The notes beneath the pieces were generated by a model. The model searched no databases, was not told the DNA's origin, and saw nothing but the letters and a program-made list of their open reading frames with translations. A DNA stretch of 64,000 bases from Adineta steineri (Eukaryota > Rotifera > Eurotatoria > Adinetida > Adinetidae). Below are positions 12,214 to 22,436 of the stretch, piece after piece. Position numbers and translations under genes: made by a program. Location: assembly GCA_905250115.1 (NCBI GenBank), contig CAJNOI010000001.1, forward strand, positions 62,001 to 126,000, in the 5' to 3' direction. Each line of letters begins with the position of its first letter. Within the stretch, counting starts at the first letter, position 1.

Positions 12214-12945
12214 TGATGAAACATTTATTCTTACAATATAATTTACTATCAAACGTTTGACAAGAAGATCTGATGTAATATTCTAAAAAAATTAGTTCAT
12301 GATGAAATCAATCTAATAAAAACGTTTGAATATTGTCACAAAATGTTGCATGCTATCGTAAACATTGAGACAGACGGTTTACACTAGACAAATATAGATT
12401 ATTATCATGAACGTAAAAGTAAATCTAAAGCAAACATTGAGACTATCACTTATCCAATTACAATATAAAAAATAACTGTCATTTATTCTAAGATTCAATG
12501 CAATCTACTGTCTCAAATTAACTTTTTGCCATTTTAACCAATTAGTGACATATACTGCTAAATTTATCTTTTTAAAAGATTTTATATAGAAACACTCAAA
12601 AATAATTGAAATTAAAATTATAGTACCACAAAAAAAATACATTAAGTCTATTACGACTAATCATTTAATTGAATCTTTTTTTTATAATTTGATAAACTTC
12701 TATCAAGTGTAATGTTGACATTCAAGCATCAAATTATTTCATTTATATAGCGTATGGAAGATACTATCGACATCTATATGTTATGAGGATGCCTATATGA
12801 AATATAATTGGATTAATGTTACCTAATAAAAACAAGGAATGGAACTATTTATCGTCATCATATATTTGATTTAGATTATAGGTGTATTTGTTCCTTACAA
12901 AGATATAATTACATTTATTTTCTTAAGAATAAAACGTGCACAAAG
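12214..12945. other. Intergenic, GPCR copy 2 / EXOC4
   Basis: 732 bp, AT-rich, with no gene or repeat recognised. It contains the 3' flank of the receptor and the EXOC4 promoter. Confidence 0.5.
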
Positions 12946-15900
12946 ATGGAACGTCAATCAACGACGTTCATTTTAATGAAAATAATTCGTGATTTAAATT
13001 TTAATACAAATACTGAGGTATTTTATTTACTTTTATCTTTCATATAATCTTTTGTTTTTCTTTTTCAAATAAAACCAGGCACGTGAACAACAACGTCGTT
13101 TCGTTAATGAACGTTTTCAACGTTCAAATACAAATATTGATCGTTGTATAAAATCTTCCGCAACTGATTTAACTGAACTGATAACAAATTTTTCTGATAT
13201 CTATACATCAATTGAACAATCAAAAAATCGTGTTCAAAATGTTCGTGAACGTTTACGTGAATGTAAAAATTTATTATTACTTAAACGACAGGATATACGT
13301 AAATTATGGTTATTAACATCTGAACAAAATGCTCTTGATAAAATCTATCAAAATATTAATGAAATAAAACATGTACCAATACGTTTACAATTTTATTTAA
13401 ATAAACATTTATATATTCATGCATCATTATTATTAATCAAAGCAAAAGAACATCAAGAATTACGTTTAATCAATGCTCTATCTGATATTGATGGACAATT
13501 AAAAGATGAACGTTTAACATTAGAACATCAATTACGTCAAGAATTAGTAAATCAATTATTTGATAAACCATGTCGAGATATACTTGGAAATAAAAATGTT
13601 TCATCATCAACAACAACAGTAAATTCAACAACGAATAAAAATGATCATAATTATTTATCACGTATACGTGAAAATCGTCTTTTAAGAAAACAACTTGATC
13701 AAGATTTTGAAACAGGAAAATTATTATTTGAATTTCATTCATTATCAATTATACCTGATAAATATATGTTAGTTGATATACGCCATCAAGCACCAGATTT
13801 ATATCTTGATGTTTTATTACAATCATTATCAATATTATCACGTTTAAATGAAACACTTGAATATGTTCAAAAACAATTACATGAACAATTTCATCGAATT
13901 GTTATACGTACAACACAACATATTGTTGATAATAATTTTGTTTTACATTCAAATAATTCGCATCAAAATTTTATGTCGAATAATCCAGATTGTTTGAGAG
14001 ATTTGTTAGAAACATGTTATGAACAATTTAAAATTGTTGTGAAAAATATTGAATATGTATTAAATATATTGAAATTAATACAAGAACATCAAGCACCCGT
14101 ACAAATTCAACAAGCGGAATATATTACAATGCAAACAGCAGAAAATCAACGAAGTACGTACATATCTTACATTTTTCTTAAAAAATTTATTTTTTCAAAT
14201 ATAAAAATTAGATCTTGAAAGTGAACAACGACAAGCACCTGCGTCGATTCCAACTGTTATACAATTTGAAATTCCATATCTATTTTCTATTGAACTTGTT
14301 TGGGAAACACTTCAACAAGTTCTTAGTGAAGTATTAAATGAATATATTGATTATAATAATACACTTGATACATCAGCATTGAATTCATCATCAACATCAA
14401 ATTCTACAGATTATACGAATCATCATTCAGTTGTTGATTTTTCACAATATCTAACAAAAAAAGCTCCACCACGTTCACAACAAATTCCACGTCTATTTGA
14501 ATTTTCACAATCAGCACAATTTAATTCCATGACATCATATTTACAAGAACAAAATCGATTTGCTATTAAACATGAAACAACAGCTGTTGCAACAGGTTAT
14601 AAACAATATGTATGCAAACCAAATTATCGAAATATTACTGCTGTACATGATATTCTACAGAGAATTATTGAAGATATCGATACCAATTTTAAATTACATC
14701 CAACGAAACGTATTCTTGACAGGTTAGAAAAATTAAGAAATATATAATCGTTAGCTTTTATCTTACAGTACTTTTTAACAAACACCATTTAGATCTAATT
14801 TTATTTAATCCATGTTTAACCCTTAAGAGCCGGAAGGCCTTATCGATGCAAATTGAACAAAATTTTTGCAAAAATGAAAGGTCTAGTACTTCAATAAGAA
14901 TAATCGATAGTAAAAAAAAAATTCTTTTTCTTATAGAGATATAAAATGTCCCTTAGAAGGGACATTCGGTCTGGACGGACCAAAGTTTTTTTTACAAAAT
15001 ACTTTTATTTCTTCATTTCTCGATACACAAATAGTCAAATAAAGCAATATTCTACAGCTTTTCAGTATTGACGAATTTTCCTATTCATTAGAATGCCGGT
15101 CTGTGGGTGTATTCAAGGGTCATAGGGTCAATATTAGTTGCGAGAAGATGATCATCCTGTATTTGAGCGAGCGGATTTCATTCGTGAACGAAGTGGTTAC
15201 TAAATTATTGAGAAAAATGGGACAGAGAGAATCGAGGAAGATTTAGAATGAGAACTGGATTCTAATCTCTACCGTAAACGGTATAGAGAAAAGATACATT
15301 CTCTTTTGATTTTTCGTTCTTATCAGGCCTTATTGAGGGCAAAAATTATCAAAAAATCGATCGAATAATAATTTAGAAATGTTTTGACTGTTAAAATAGT
15401 TTGGGCCGTTATGACCGAATCCCCTTCTCAAGGGACATTCTCTTGATGCCATCGTAATTCATCAATAGATCCCACTTGAAAAAATAGATTTCGTTCTAAC
15501 ATTCATCAATACAGAAACGTTTCAAAACAGAAAATTGATTTATAAAAAAAATCGGTCTTAAAAAATGCATTGTTTTTCTTATAAATATCTAAATTCATTT
15601 TTACTCTTTTTTTACAATCTACTAAATCATATGAATCACAGAAAATAAAAAAAATATTGCTCGTGCATTGTATTGCATACTTTATTCGAATTTTACGATG
15701 TCCCTTGAAAGGGACATACGGCTCTTAAGGGTTAAGCATCCACCCCTCTTAGAATGACATTTCGTGGAGTAGGAACCATTTTCTCACTATTATTAACTTG
15801 AACGATCGTTGTATCCAACTCCATTATTTTTTACGATGTGTGTTTATCTATATACTAACTTATTTTCACAACAACTTCTTACTAGAATTTTCTTTCTCTT

Positions 15901-18144
15901 TATTTTGTCTTACTGAATAAGTCATTCATCGCGCACAACAGCTGCTCTTGATTCTGACTTAATTTTCTTAGTTGTGAGAATAACTATAGTTAACAGAAGA
16001 AGAATGAAAACGATGAAATGACGAACAGTGAAGTGTAGTGGAAAATCGGTTGATGGTCTATATCTTATATGTGACCGCTTTTATTCGTATTCTTAATTGA
16101 GCTCTCGAGCAAGTTGCACACGCAACTCTGACAGTTCGGGATTTTTTATTTTACAAGCACACATACGCATCATATTTATATTCGTTCTATTTTTTGTTAA
16201 TCTAGAAAATTAACTGAATTTATCCGTGATCGTTTTATTGGTCGTGTAATAAAAGATATTTGTGAGTCGGCCCAATTAACATCTTCATCAACAATAGCTG
16301 ATCAAAATCGTCTTGCTGAATTAATTCCAGTTGTTTTACAAAAACAATTACAATTATCAATACCAATTCTTCAATCAACTTATTTAATATTTAAATCTTG
16401 TGAAGAATTATGTGCACTTGTTAAATGTCTTCCACCATATGCTGATGATTTTTGTCAAGCTATTATTGATCTTTTATTTAAACATCGAGAATCATGTAAT
16501 AAATTATTTTTATCAATTGTTGAACGAAATGATTCACCTGGTACATCAATTTATTCGAATGAATGGGTTAAAGATGCAGATATAAATCGTCATTTACGTA
16601 CAATGCCAGCATTTGATGCATTTATACGAATGGCTAAACAACAACATTTAACAAATAATGATGGTCACGATGATAATGCTGATAATGTACGTTTCCGTCA
16701 AACAAAAGAAACGGAAACTTTATTAATTAATTTCAGTCAAAGTGAAATGAATTTAGATGATATTTGTACAACTTATAAACATATTAAATTATTAGCAAAT
16801 ATACATGAAAGTCTTGATTGGTTATATTATAAATTATCATATTATTTCGATATTTTGGATAAATGTTTATCTGATACAAGATGTCTTGATGCATTAATAC
16901 AAACAACAGGTACACATACTATATTAGAATACTAAAATAAAAAAAAAATCTTAAAAAGAGTTTATATCGGAAAGTTTTTGTGTTCTAGAACTTAATTCAT
17001 TTGGGTATTATACCAAATGTTGAGGTAATTTTTTTCTTAGTAATTTTATCAAAATAGATATAATATTTTTAACAATAATTATTGGTATAGGATAACTTTA
17101 TTATAATATAATTCTTTTTTTTCTAACTTAATTAGTTTTGTTACAAAAGATGTTCGTTTGTTGAGAAATATAAACAATTGAAAGAGTTGTTCTCTCTGGA
17201 ATATTGTTCTAATCATCTCTGACAACATTAAGTTCAATGATCTTTATATAACAAATAGAAGAATTATCTGACATAACTTGTCATGAATAATTACAGTCTT
17301 TCTCTTTGATGAGTGATCCTCTAATACGAGGTATAATTACAGATGTCTCATCATAAATTCTAAGACTATATTTATACGTCTAATTAACAATCTAATATTT
17401 ATTTTAGTTACATCTGGTTATACATCACGATCATTAAAACAAAATCATCATCAATATGAACAATTAAAATTATCTCGTGTTAATTTAGAAATATTTTCCA
17501 ATGCAATGAAAACAACCTTGACATTATCCTATGATATATTACTTGTTTTATTTCTTGAAATACGTCTTCATTGTTTTTATCATTTATCATTATTATTTCG
17601 TAATGCATCTCATTATGCATCTGTGATTGATACAGATCCTGATGAAAATATAATGACATTAAATCGTGATTTAACACGTTTACAAGAAACATTACATTCA
17701 TCATTAAATGAAAAAAAATTTCTATTCTTATTTCAAGGTCTTGGTTTTGTTTTAGCAACAATATTAATACGTGCAGCACCACGTTTTGTACGTATAAGTG
17801 AATCAGGTGTTACAAAAATGTGTCGAAATATATTTGCTATTGAACAAACATTAACACAAATTCGAACAGTTGGTGATGCTGAATTAATGCGTGCACATCG
17901 TTTTTATGAATTATTATATGCAACAAAACCAGATGAAATTATTGCAGTTATTGAAGAACATGGACCTGAATATACGGAACAAGATTATATAAATTTATTA
18001 CAATTAAAACATCGAAGTTTTCCAGCGAGTGAAAGTGGAAATTTTAGTTTAGATAAATATGAACAAATGATAAGAAAAGTTTTACATCCAAATGCAACTA
18101 CACAAAGTAAACCTGTTAATGGAAAAACGAATGCAAAACATTGA
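12946..18144 (+). CDS. EXOC4: Exocyst complex component 4 (Sec8)
   Basis: Five exons: 12946-13017, 13079-14153, 14212-14722, 16206-16909 and 17408-18144; 1032 aa, against about 970 in vertebrates. The N-terminal Sec8 signature is clear: FILMKIIRDL at the start, then a coiled coil with NVRERLRECKNLLLLKRQDI and RKLWLL..., followed by the IKHVPIRLQFYL stretch that corresponds to the conserved KQVP..L region of Sec8. The C-terminal part (NIFAIEQTLTQI, then RAHRFYELLYATKPDEI) matches the Sec8 tail. Sec8 is a core subunit of the eight-protein exocyst that tethers secretory vesicles to the plasma membrane. Exon 3 ends at 14722 with an ag|a Arg codon completed at 16206; the 1483-bp intron between them is by far the longest of the gene and carries the mobile element. 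Asn/Ser/His-rich inserts (about residues 225-245) are lineage-specific. IER3IP1 follows 228 bp downstream. Confidence 0.9.
14816..15735. mobile_element. Non-autonomous piggyBac-like element in EXOC4 intron 3
   Basis: A 912-bp unit (14820-15731) is bounded by perfect 13-bp terminal inverted repeats, CCCTTAAGAGCCG and its complement, and each end abuts TTAA (14816-14819 and 15732-15735). TTAA target duplication and CCC-starting termini are the hallmarks of the piggyBac superfamily. The inside has no transposase ORF. It carries near-palindromes of the type ATGTCCCTT..AAGGGACAT at 14946-14965 and 15698-15717, and a variant at 15421-15438. Its GC content is above that of its surroundings. It lies wholly within the intron and leaves exon frames intact. 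Confidence 0.85.
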
Positions 18145-18195
18145 AGAATGTTTGGTTTCTTTTTTTTTTTTTGTTTGTTATTGAATGATATTTTT

Positions 18196-18200
<5 letters not shown>

Positions 18201-18231
<31 letters not shown>

Positions 18232-18233
18232 TA
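18201..18233. repeat. TTA microsatellite
   Basis: A run of TTA/ATT triplets just after the EXOC4 stop codon, within its probable 3' UTR. Confidence 0.8.
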
Positions 18234-18372
18234 GGTTTGATATAAATTAGAGAACAAGAAAAAAGATAAATTTTTTATTGTATTTATATTAATTCGTTTA
18301 CATTCCAGAAAAAAAACATCTAATCAATCAAAATCATTTTTAGCGTTTTTTTAGATCAAAAAATAAATAAAC

Positions 18373-18748
18373 ATGGTTTTTACATTGTATAGTTTAATTG
18401 AAGCTGCTCTTCTTGGTGTTAATGCTGTGGCAATACTTAATGAACAAAGATTTCTTTCAAAATGTAAACAAACTTAAATTATATGTACAATTGATTTTTA
18501 TTTCTTGTTGTTTTAGTGACTGGCGGTGGTGGAGGTCATCAAGGTTATCCTGGTGCTGCTGGTTATGTGGATGACATGCAGAATGCTGGTGGAGTTAAAC
18601 AACAATTATTAACTCTAATTCGTTCTGTACGAACAGTCATGAGAAGTAAAATCATCGATTTTGTTTATAAATTTATTTATTTCTCTTTTTAGTTCCGCTG
18701 ATCGCTTTTAATATTATTGCAATTATATTTCTTATTTTATTTGGTTGA
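18373..18748 (+). CDS. IER3IP1: IER3IP1 / Yos1-like ER-Golgi protein
   Basis: Three small exons, 18373-18463, 18517-18645 and 18693-18748, give 91 aa (82 in human). Start [14 protein letters not shown] and continuation [13 protein letters not shown] match the family's N-terminal hydrophobic segment. A lineage-specific Gly-rich insert ([15 protein letters not shown]) follows, then the invariant block [17 protein letters not shown], and a second membrane segment ending FLILFG-stop. The family is Yos1 in yeast, required for ER-to-Golgi transport and linked to glucose-regulated secretion in animals. Intron lengths are about 50 bp. A T-rich tract plus AG (tttttttag) lies directly upstream of the start region, as for its downstream neighbours. 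LIN7 starts only 64 bp after this stop codon. Confidence 0.92.
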
Positions 18749-18812
18749 TAGTGTTGTTCATGTTTTATTGTTTGGGTGTTTTGTTCTTTTGTTTTTATTT
18801 ATATTTCAGATA

Positions 18813-19499
18813 ATGTCTGCCACAACAGGTGAATCACCACTTAATTTAGAAAAAGATATTGATCGAGCTATCGTTCTTCTTGATCGTCTTCGAACAACAA
18901 GTGAAATACCTGAAACAAAATTACTTGAATTACAACGTATATTACAAAGTGATTTTTTTCATGCCGTTTTGGAAGTCTATGAAAAAATTTATGAAACTGT
19001 TCAAATAACCGGTTCACCAGAAGTTCGAGCTAATGCAACTGCGAAAGCAACTGTGAGTTCGATTAAAAGAAAAATACTATTTTGTTTTTTTACAATTATT
19101 TTTCAATGAATTTAGGTTGCAGCTTTTGCTGCTAGTGAAGGTCATTCACATCCACGTGTCATTGAATTACCTAAAACACAAGAAGGTCTTGGATTTAATG
19201 TAATGGGTGGACGTGAACAAAATTCTCCTATTTATATTTCACGTATTATTCCAAATGGTGTTGCATGGAAACATGGCGGATTAAAAAAAGGTGATCAATT
19301 ATTATCCGTTAATGGTGTATCTGTTGAAAATGAATATCATGAAAAGGCAGTTGATTTACTTAAACAAGCACAAGGAAGTGTCAAATTAGTTGTACGTTAT
19401 TCACCACAAGTTTTAATTGAAATGGAAAATCGTTTTGAAAAACAACGTACAGCACGTAAACCACCACCACCAACATCAATAACACCAACAAATAAATAA
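18813..19499 (+). CDS. LIN7: LIN7 / Veli scaffold (L27 + PDZ)
   Basis: Exons 18813-19052 and 19116-19499, phase 0 junction, 207 aa. The N-terminal L27 domain (residues about 12-70: [15 protein letters not shown], then [20 protein letters not shown]) recruits LIN2/CASK-type MAGUKs. The PDZ domain (about 95-178) carries the carboxylate-binding loop GLGFNVMGG and the [15 protein letters not shown] strand-turn. A Pro-rich tail ends PTNK-stop, with AATAAA overlapping the stop. LIN7 forms the LIN-2/7/10 tripartite complex that sorts receptors and channels to basolateral and synaptic membranes. The sequence immediately before the ATG is a strong 3' splice site (atatttcag|ataATG) with no obvious 5' exon in the 64-bp gap to IER3IP1, suggesting trans-splicing or an operon-like layout. 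Confidence 0.95.
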
Positions 19500-19682
19500 A
19501 AACACTTTTTCTCATGTATATTCGTATAATCATTATTATATTTGCTTTCTTAAATAGTTATTCCTTCTTGTATATCATTAATCTGTCATATTATCTCGTT
19601 GTTCTATTTGTCAATGCAAAATATATAGAAAATCTTACTAATAATAGATATTATAAATACCTTGTGTTATTTTAGACTAGAA

Positions 19683-20663
19683 ATGACTGAAACATCACCT
19701 TCAGTTAGCACTAAGGTGAAGAATTTTATTAATAGAAATTTATGTTTTACATTTAAATTCTTTAGCTCGAATTTCTTGTGGATTTCAATCGACAAGAACA
19801 AGTCGATCAATTAGGAAAAATTTTAGGAAATCAAAAAGGTAGAATAAGAATTCATATTAGATGGTATTATTCAGAAAATATATTCTAGGCATTGAAAATG
19901 TTAATATTGATCTTTCTTCAAAACGATTAGTTCTAGACACAACATTACAATCAACAAAAGTTCAACAAATAATTGAACAATCATTAGATACAAATGCTGT
20001 ACTTTTAGGCACTGGTAAGAAATCATTTACGTTGAAAAGATTCATAGTTTAATATGTATATATATAGGTAAATCTTTTGGTGCTGCTGCTGTTTCAGCTA
20101 TATATAGTAATATGAATCGACCATTTGAACGTCGTATTCATGGTTTAGTACGATTTGTTCAAGCTGATGATGAACAATGTATTATTGAAGGAAATATTGA
20201 TGGACTTTTACCTAATTCACCAGCTCAAATCAATATACATGAATATGGTGATCTTTCTAACGGATGTGATAGGTATTCTATAAAATAAACTCGTTATTTA
20301 TACTATTATTGTTTAGTTGTGGAGATTATTATAATACGGAAAAATCCTCTCGAGAACCAACTGGTATACTTGGTCGAGTAATGACCGATGATCGAGGAGC
20401 TGCTGATTTTCGTCTACTTAATCGTTCTATTCGAGTACCAGATCTTATTGGACGTTCATTTGTCGTACAAACTTCTGATTCTCAGTAAGTTATTCTTCTA
20501 TATATATATATATATTTGTAACTCTATTTTTGAATATAGACGTGTTGCATGTGGTATTATTGCTCGATCAGCCGGTATTTTTGAAAATACAAAACGTCTT
20601 TGTACTTGTTCCGGTTCTACTGTTTGGCAAGAACGTCAAGAAGCTAAAGAGCGTTTTCAATAA
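19683..20663 (+). CDS. CCS: Copper chaperone for SOD1 (CCS), degenerate metal sites
   Basis: Six exons: 19683-19715, 19766-19838, 19889-20014, 20068-20272, 20317-20484 and 20540-20663; 242 aa (274 in human). An Atx1-like domain I, a SOD-like domain II ([10 protein letters not shown], then [10 protein letters not shown] and [10 protein letters not shown]), and domain III are all present. Domain III keeps the CxC copper-transfer motif ([11 protein letters not shown], Cys223/Cys225), and [16 protein letters not shown] matches human CCS closely. Two features are missing. The MxCxxC copper-entry motif of domain I is replaced by [10 protein letters not shown]. The zinc-loop histidines of domain II are lost, leaving a short segment [15 protein letters not shown]. 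The protein probably still docks SOD1 and acts through the CxC (inference). It starts 183 bp after LIN7, with an acceptor-like tattttag just before the ATG. An AATAAA follows the stop. Confidence 0.9.
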
Positions 20664-20784
20664 AGTTTTAGTATTTTTTTCGTATAAATAAAACAGATAC
20701 AAGTCGTATTGTCGACTGTACTTCTACTTTGAGAAAAATGAAATACTTTTCAACTGTTTATCAATGAAGTCTATGTTTAACAAA

Positions 20785-21081
20785 TCATACACATCCAATT
20801 CCAACATGCATATCATTCGTACATTGGTGTTGAAATAATGGTGTGTATGTACAGTCATTGAGACTTGTTGCATCACTTGCACAACTGAAATTATCTAATA
20901 TGAATTCACATGGAACAACAAATGGATCACTATTATATTCAAAATAACATTTATCATGAAGATCAGTTGATGATGCTTCCCATTCATAGTTTGTTGAGAA
21001 CATTTGTAATTTCTTCTTTTGTGAACGACAAGCAGCTTGTGCTGCATTTCGATCAAATCCATTATGACAAATCATACCTTC
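20785..21081 (-). CDS. SRCR-domain protein, 3' end (cut by gap)
   Basis: The minus-strand frame runs out of the N gap and ends at 20785. It reads EGMICHNGFDRNAAQAACRS at its start and later FSCASDATSLNDCTYT and CTNDMHVGIGCV-stop. This is most of a scavenger receptor cysteine-rich domain: the conserved CxxGFD..AA..ACR block, the C.g....l..C pattern and the final vGI.C. SRCR domains are extracellular and disulphide-bonded, found in secreted and membrane immune or adhesion proteins. Upstream sequence is unknown because the scaffold has 100 Ns from 21082. There is no stop between the gap and this exon. The spacing between CCS and this gene's stop is only 121 bp (convergent). Confidence 0.8.
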   Translation of the reverse strand, partial: EGMICHNGFDRNAAQAACRSQKKKLQMFSTNYEWEASSTDLHDKCYFEYNSDPFVVPCEFILDNFSCASDATSLNDCTYTPLFQHQCTNDMHVGIGCV

Positions 21082-21181
21082 NNNNNNNNNNNNNNNNNNN
21101 NNNNNNNNNNNNNNNNNNNNNNNNNNNNNNNNNNNNNNNNNNNNNNNNNNNNNNNNNNNNNNNNNNNNNNNNNNNNNNNNN
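21082..21181. other. Assembly gap, 100 N
   Basis: Exactly 100 N, the usual placeholder for a gap of unknown size. The SRCR gene probably continues into it. Sequence order across the gap depends on scaffolding. Confidence 0.99.
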
Positions 21182-22436
21182 TTTTTTTTTTGATATTTCT
21201 ATTGATTAGAAAAAGAAGATACGAAAATTCAATCATTCGAGACATTCAATTGATTGTAAGCATACACACGCGCGTATAAGTATGTGTCCCGTCATCACAA
21301 TGTGAATTTAAATAGGCAGTTACCACTCAACTGTTTACATTCATAACACTTAGAAGAAAAACGGGCAACATCCGCCCGATCGACATTCATTCATTCGATC
21401 ATTTTCAATATTATTTTACAGCTATCAAGAGTCAAAAATTCTCCATTGATTCAAGTTGTCGACAATGTCAGCGCGCGCTCACAGAGAAAGAGAACAGTCA
21501 ACAATTAGAATAAAAAGAAATAACAATATATATATATATATATGTATTGTTATCTTCCTAAGGCAAGGTAAGTATAACACAGAAAATCAATGTATTTGTC
21601 TAGACAATGAAGAAAAAAAAAGTAAGATATCGATCAATGTACAAGAAAGCCTCGAGATTCAATTGAACTTATATTTGATGAACAAAATATAAGCAGATGA
21701 GTATCGCTATTTTTCAGAAAGTTTATCAAGAAACAAAAAAGAAAAAATGAATGTATTTTTTATCTGTTATTGACATGATTAAATAATTTCTGGTTGAGAA
21801 CATTTTATGATCATCTATAATAGGTTATTGTTTAATTCATTGAAGTAGAAATAATCATAGTAGTCATACTTCTAGTTCATGATCAAGAGACATTGCCTCA
21901 AGCTTGAGCCAATTAGAAGTTCAATAATTTTTTCCTTATCGTTATTTTCTAATTTGTTTGTACCATATGCTCTTTTTTCTTTTATTGACAGTCAAGGTTT
22001 TTTTTCCTTCTTCATTCCGTAGTTGTTCATTGTTGTATTTCATAAATCGAAGGAGGAAAGCAAGTCAAAACAAATAGTAGCCATTGGGCGTTAATGTCTG
22101 CATACATATTCAATGCGGTCCATCGCGTTCATCTTCCATCTCATTTCCTCAATAAGATGAGAATTGCCAGTGAACACAATCTCATTCACATGATTAGATC
22201 AGAATGAGACGATGTAATTTTCGTCTAGTGTAGACTAACTCCGGAACTTTCTTTTTTCTCTATTTTTTCTTCTTGGGCGTATATCCTACTTTGGAAATAC
22301 ATCTGCACACCTGCCTATATTCTCAAATGTCTAATTGTCAAATACAGTTATTCATTGGCGAAGAAGGTGATAATTTGTGAGAGAAAAAAAACTACTCTAT
22401 ACTGAAGTGGAAAGTGTGTGTGACATGAGTTGATTA
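21182..22436. other. Intergenic, protocadherin 5' flank
   Basis: 1.25 kb without a recognised gene. It contains a short (TA)n near 21530 and likely holds the protocadherin promoter and 5' UTR. Possible further SRCR exons may hide at its left edge, but none were seen. Confidence 0.4.

Noticed and set aside
13470-13748. Antisense ORF inside EXOC4
   Set aside because: A shadow of the real plus-strand exon; codon periodicity belongs to EXOC4.
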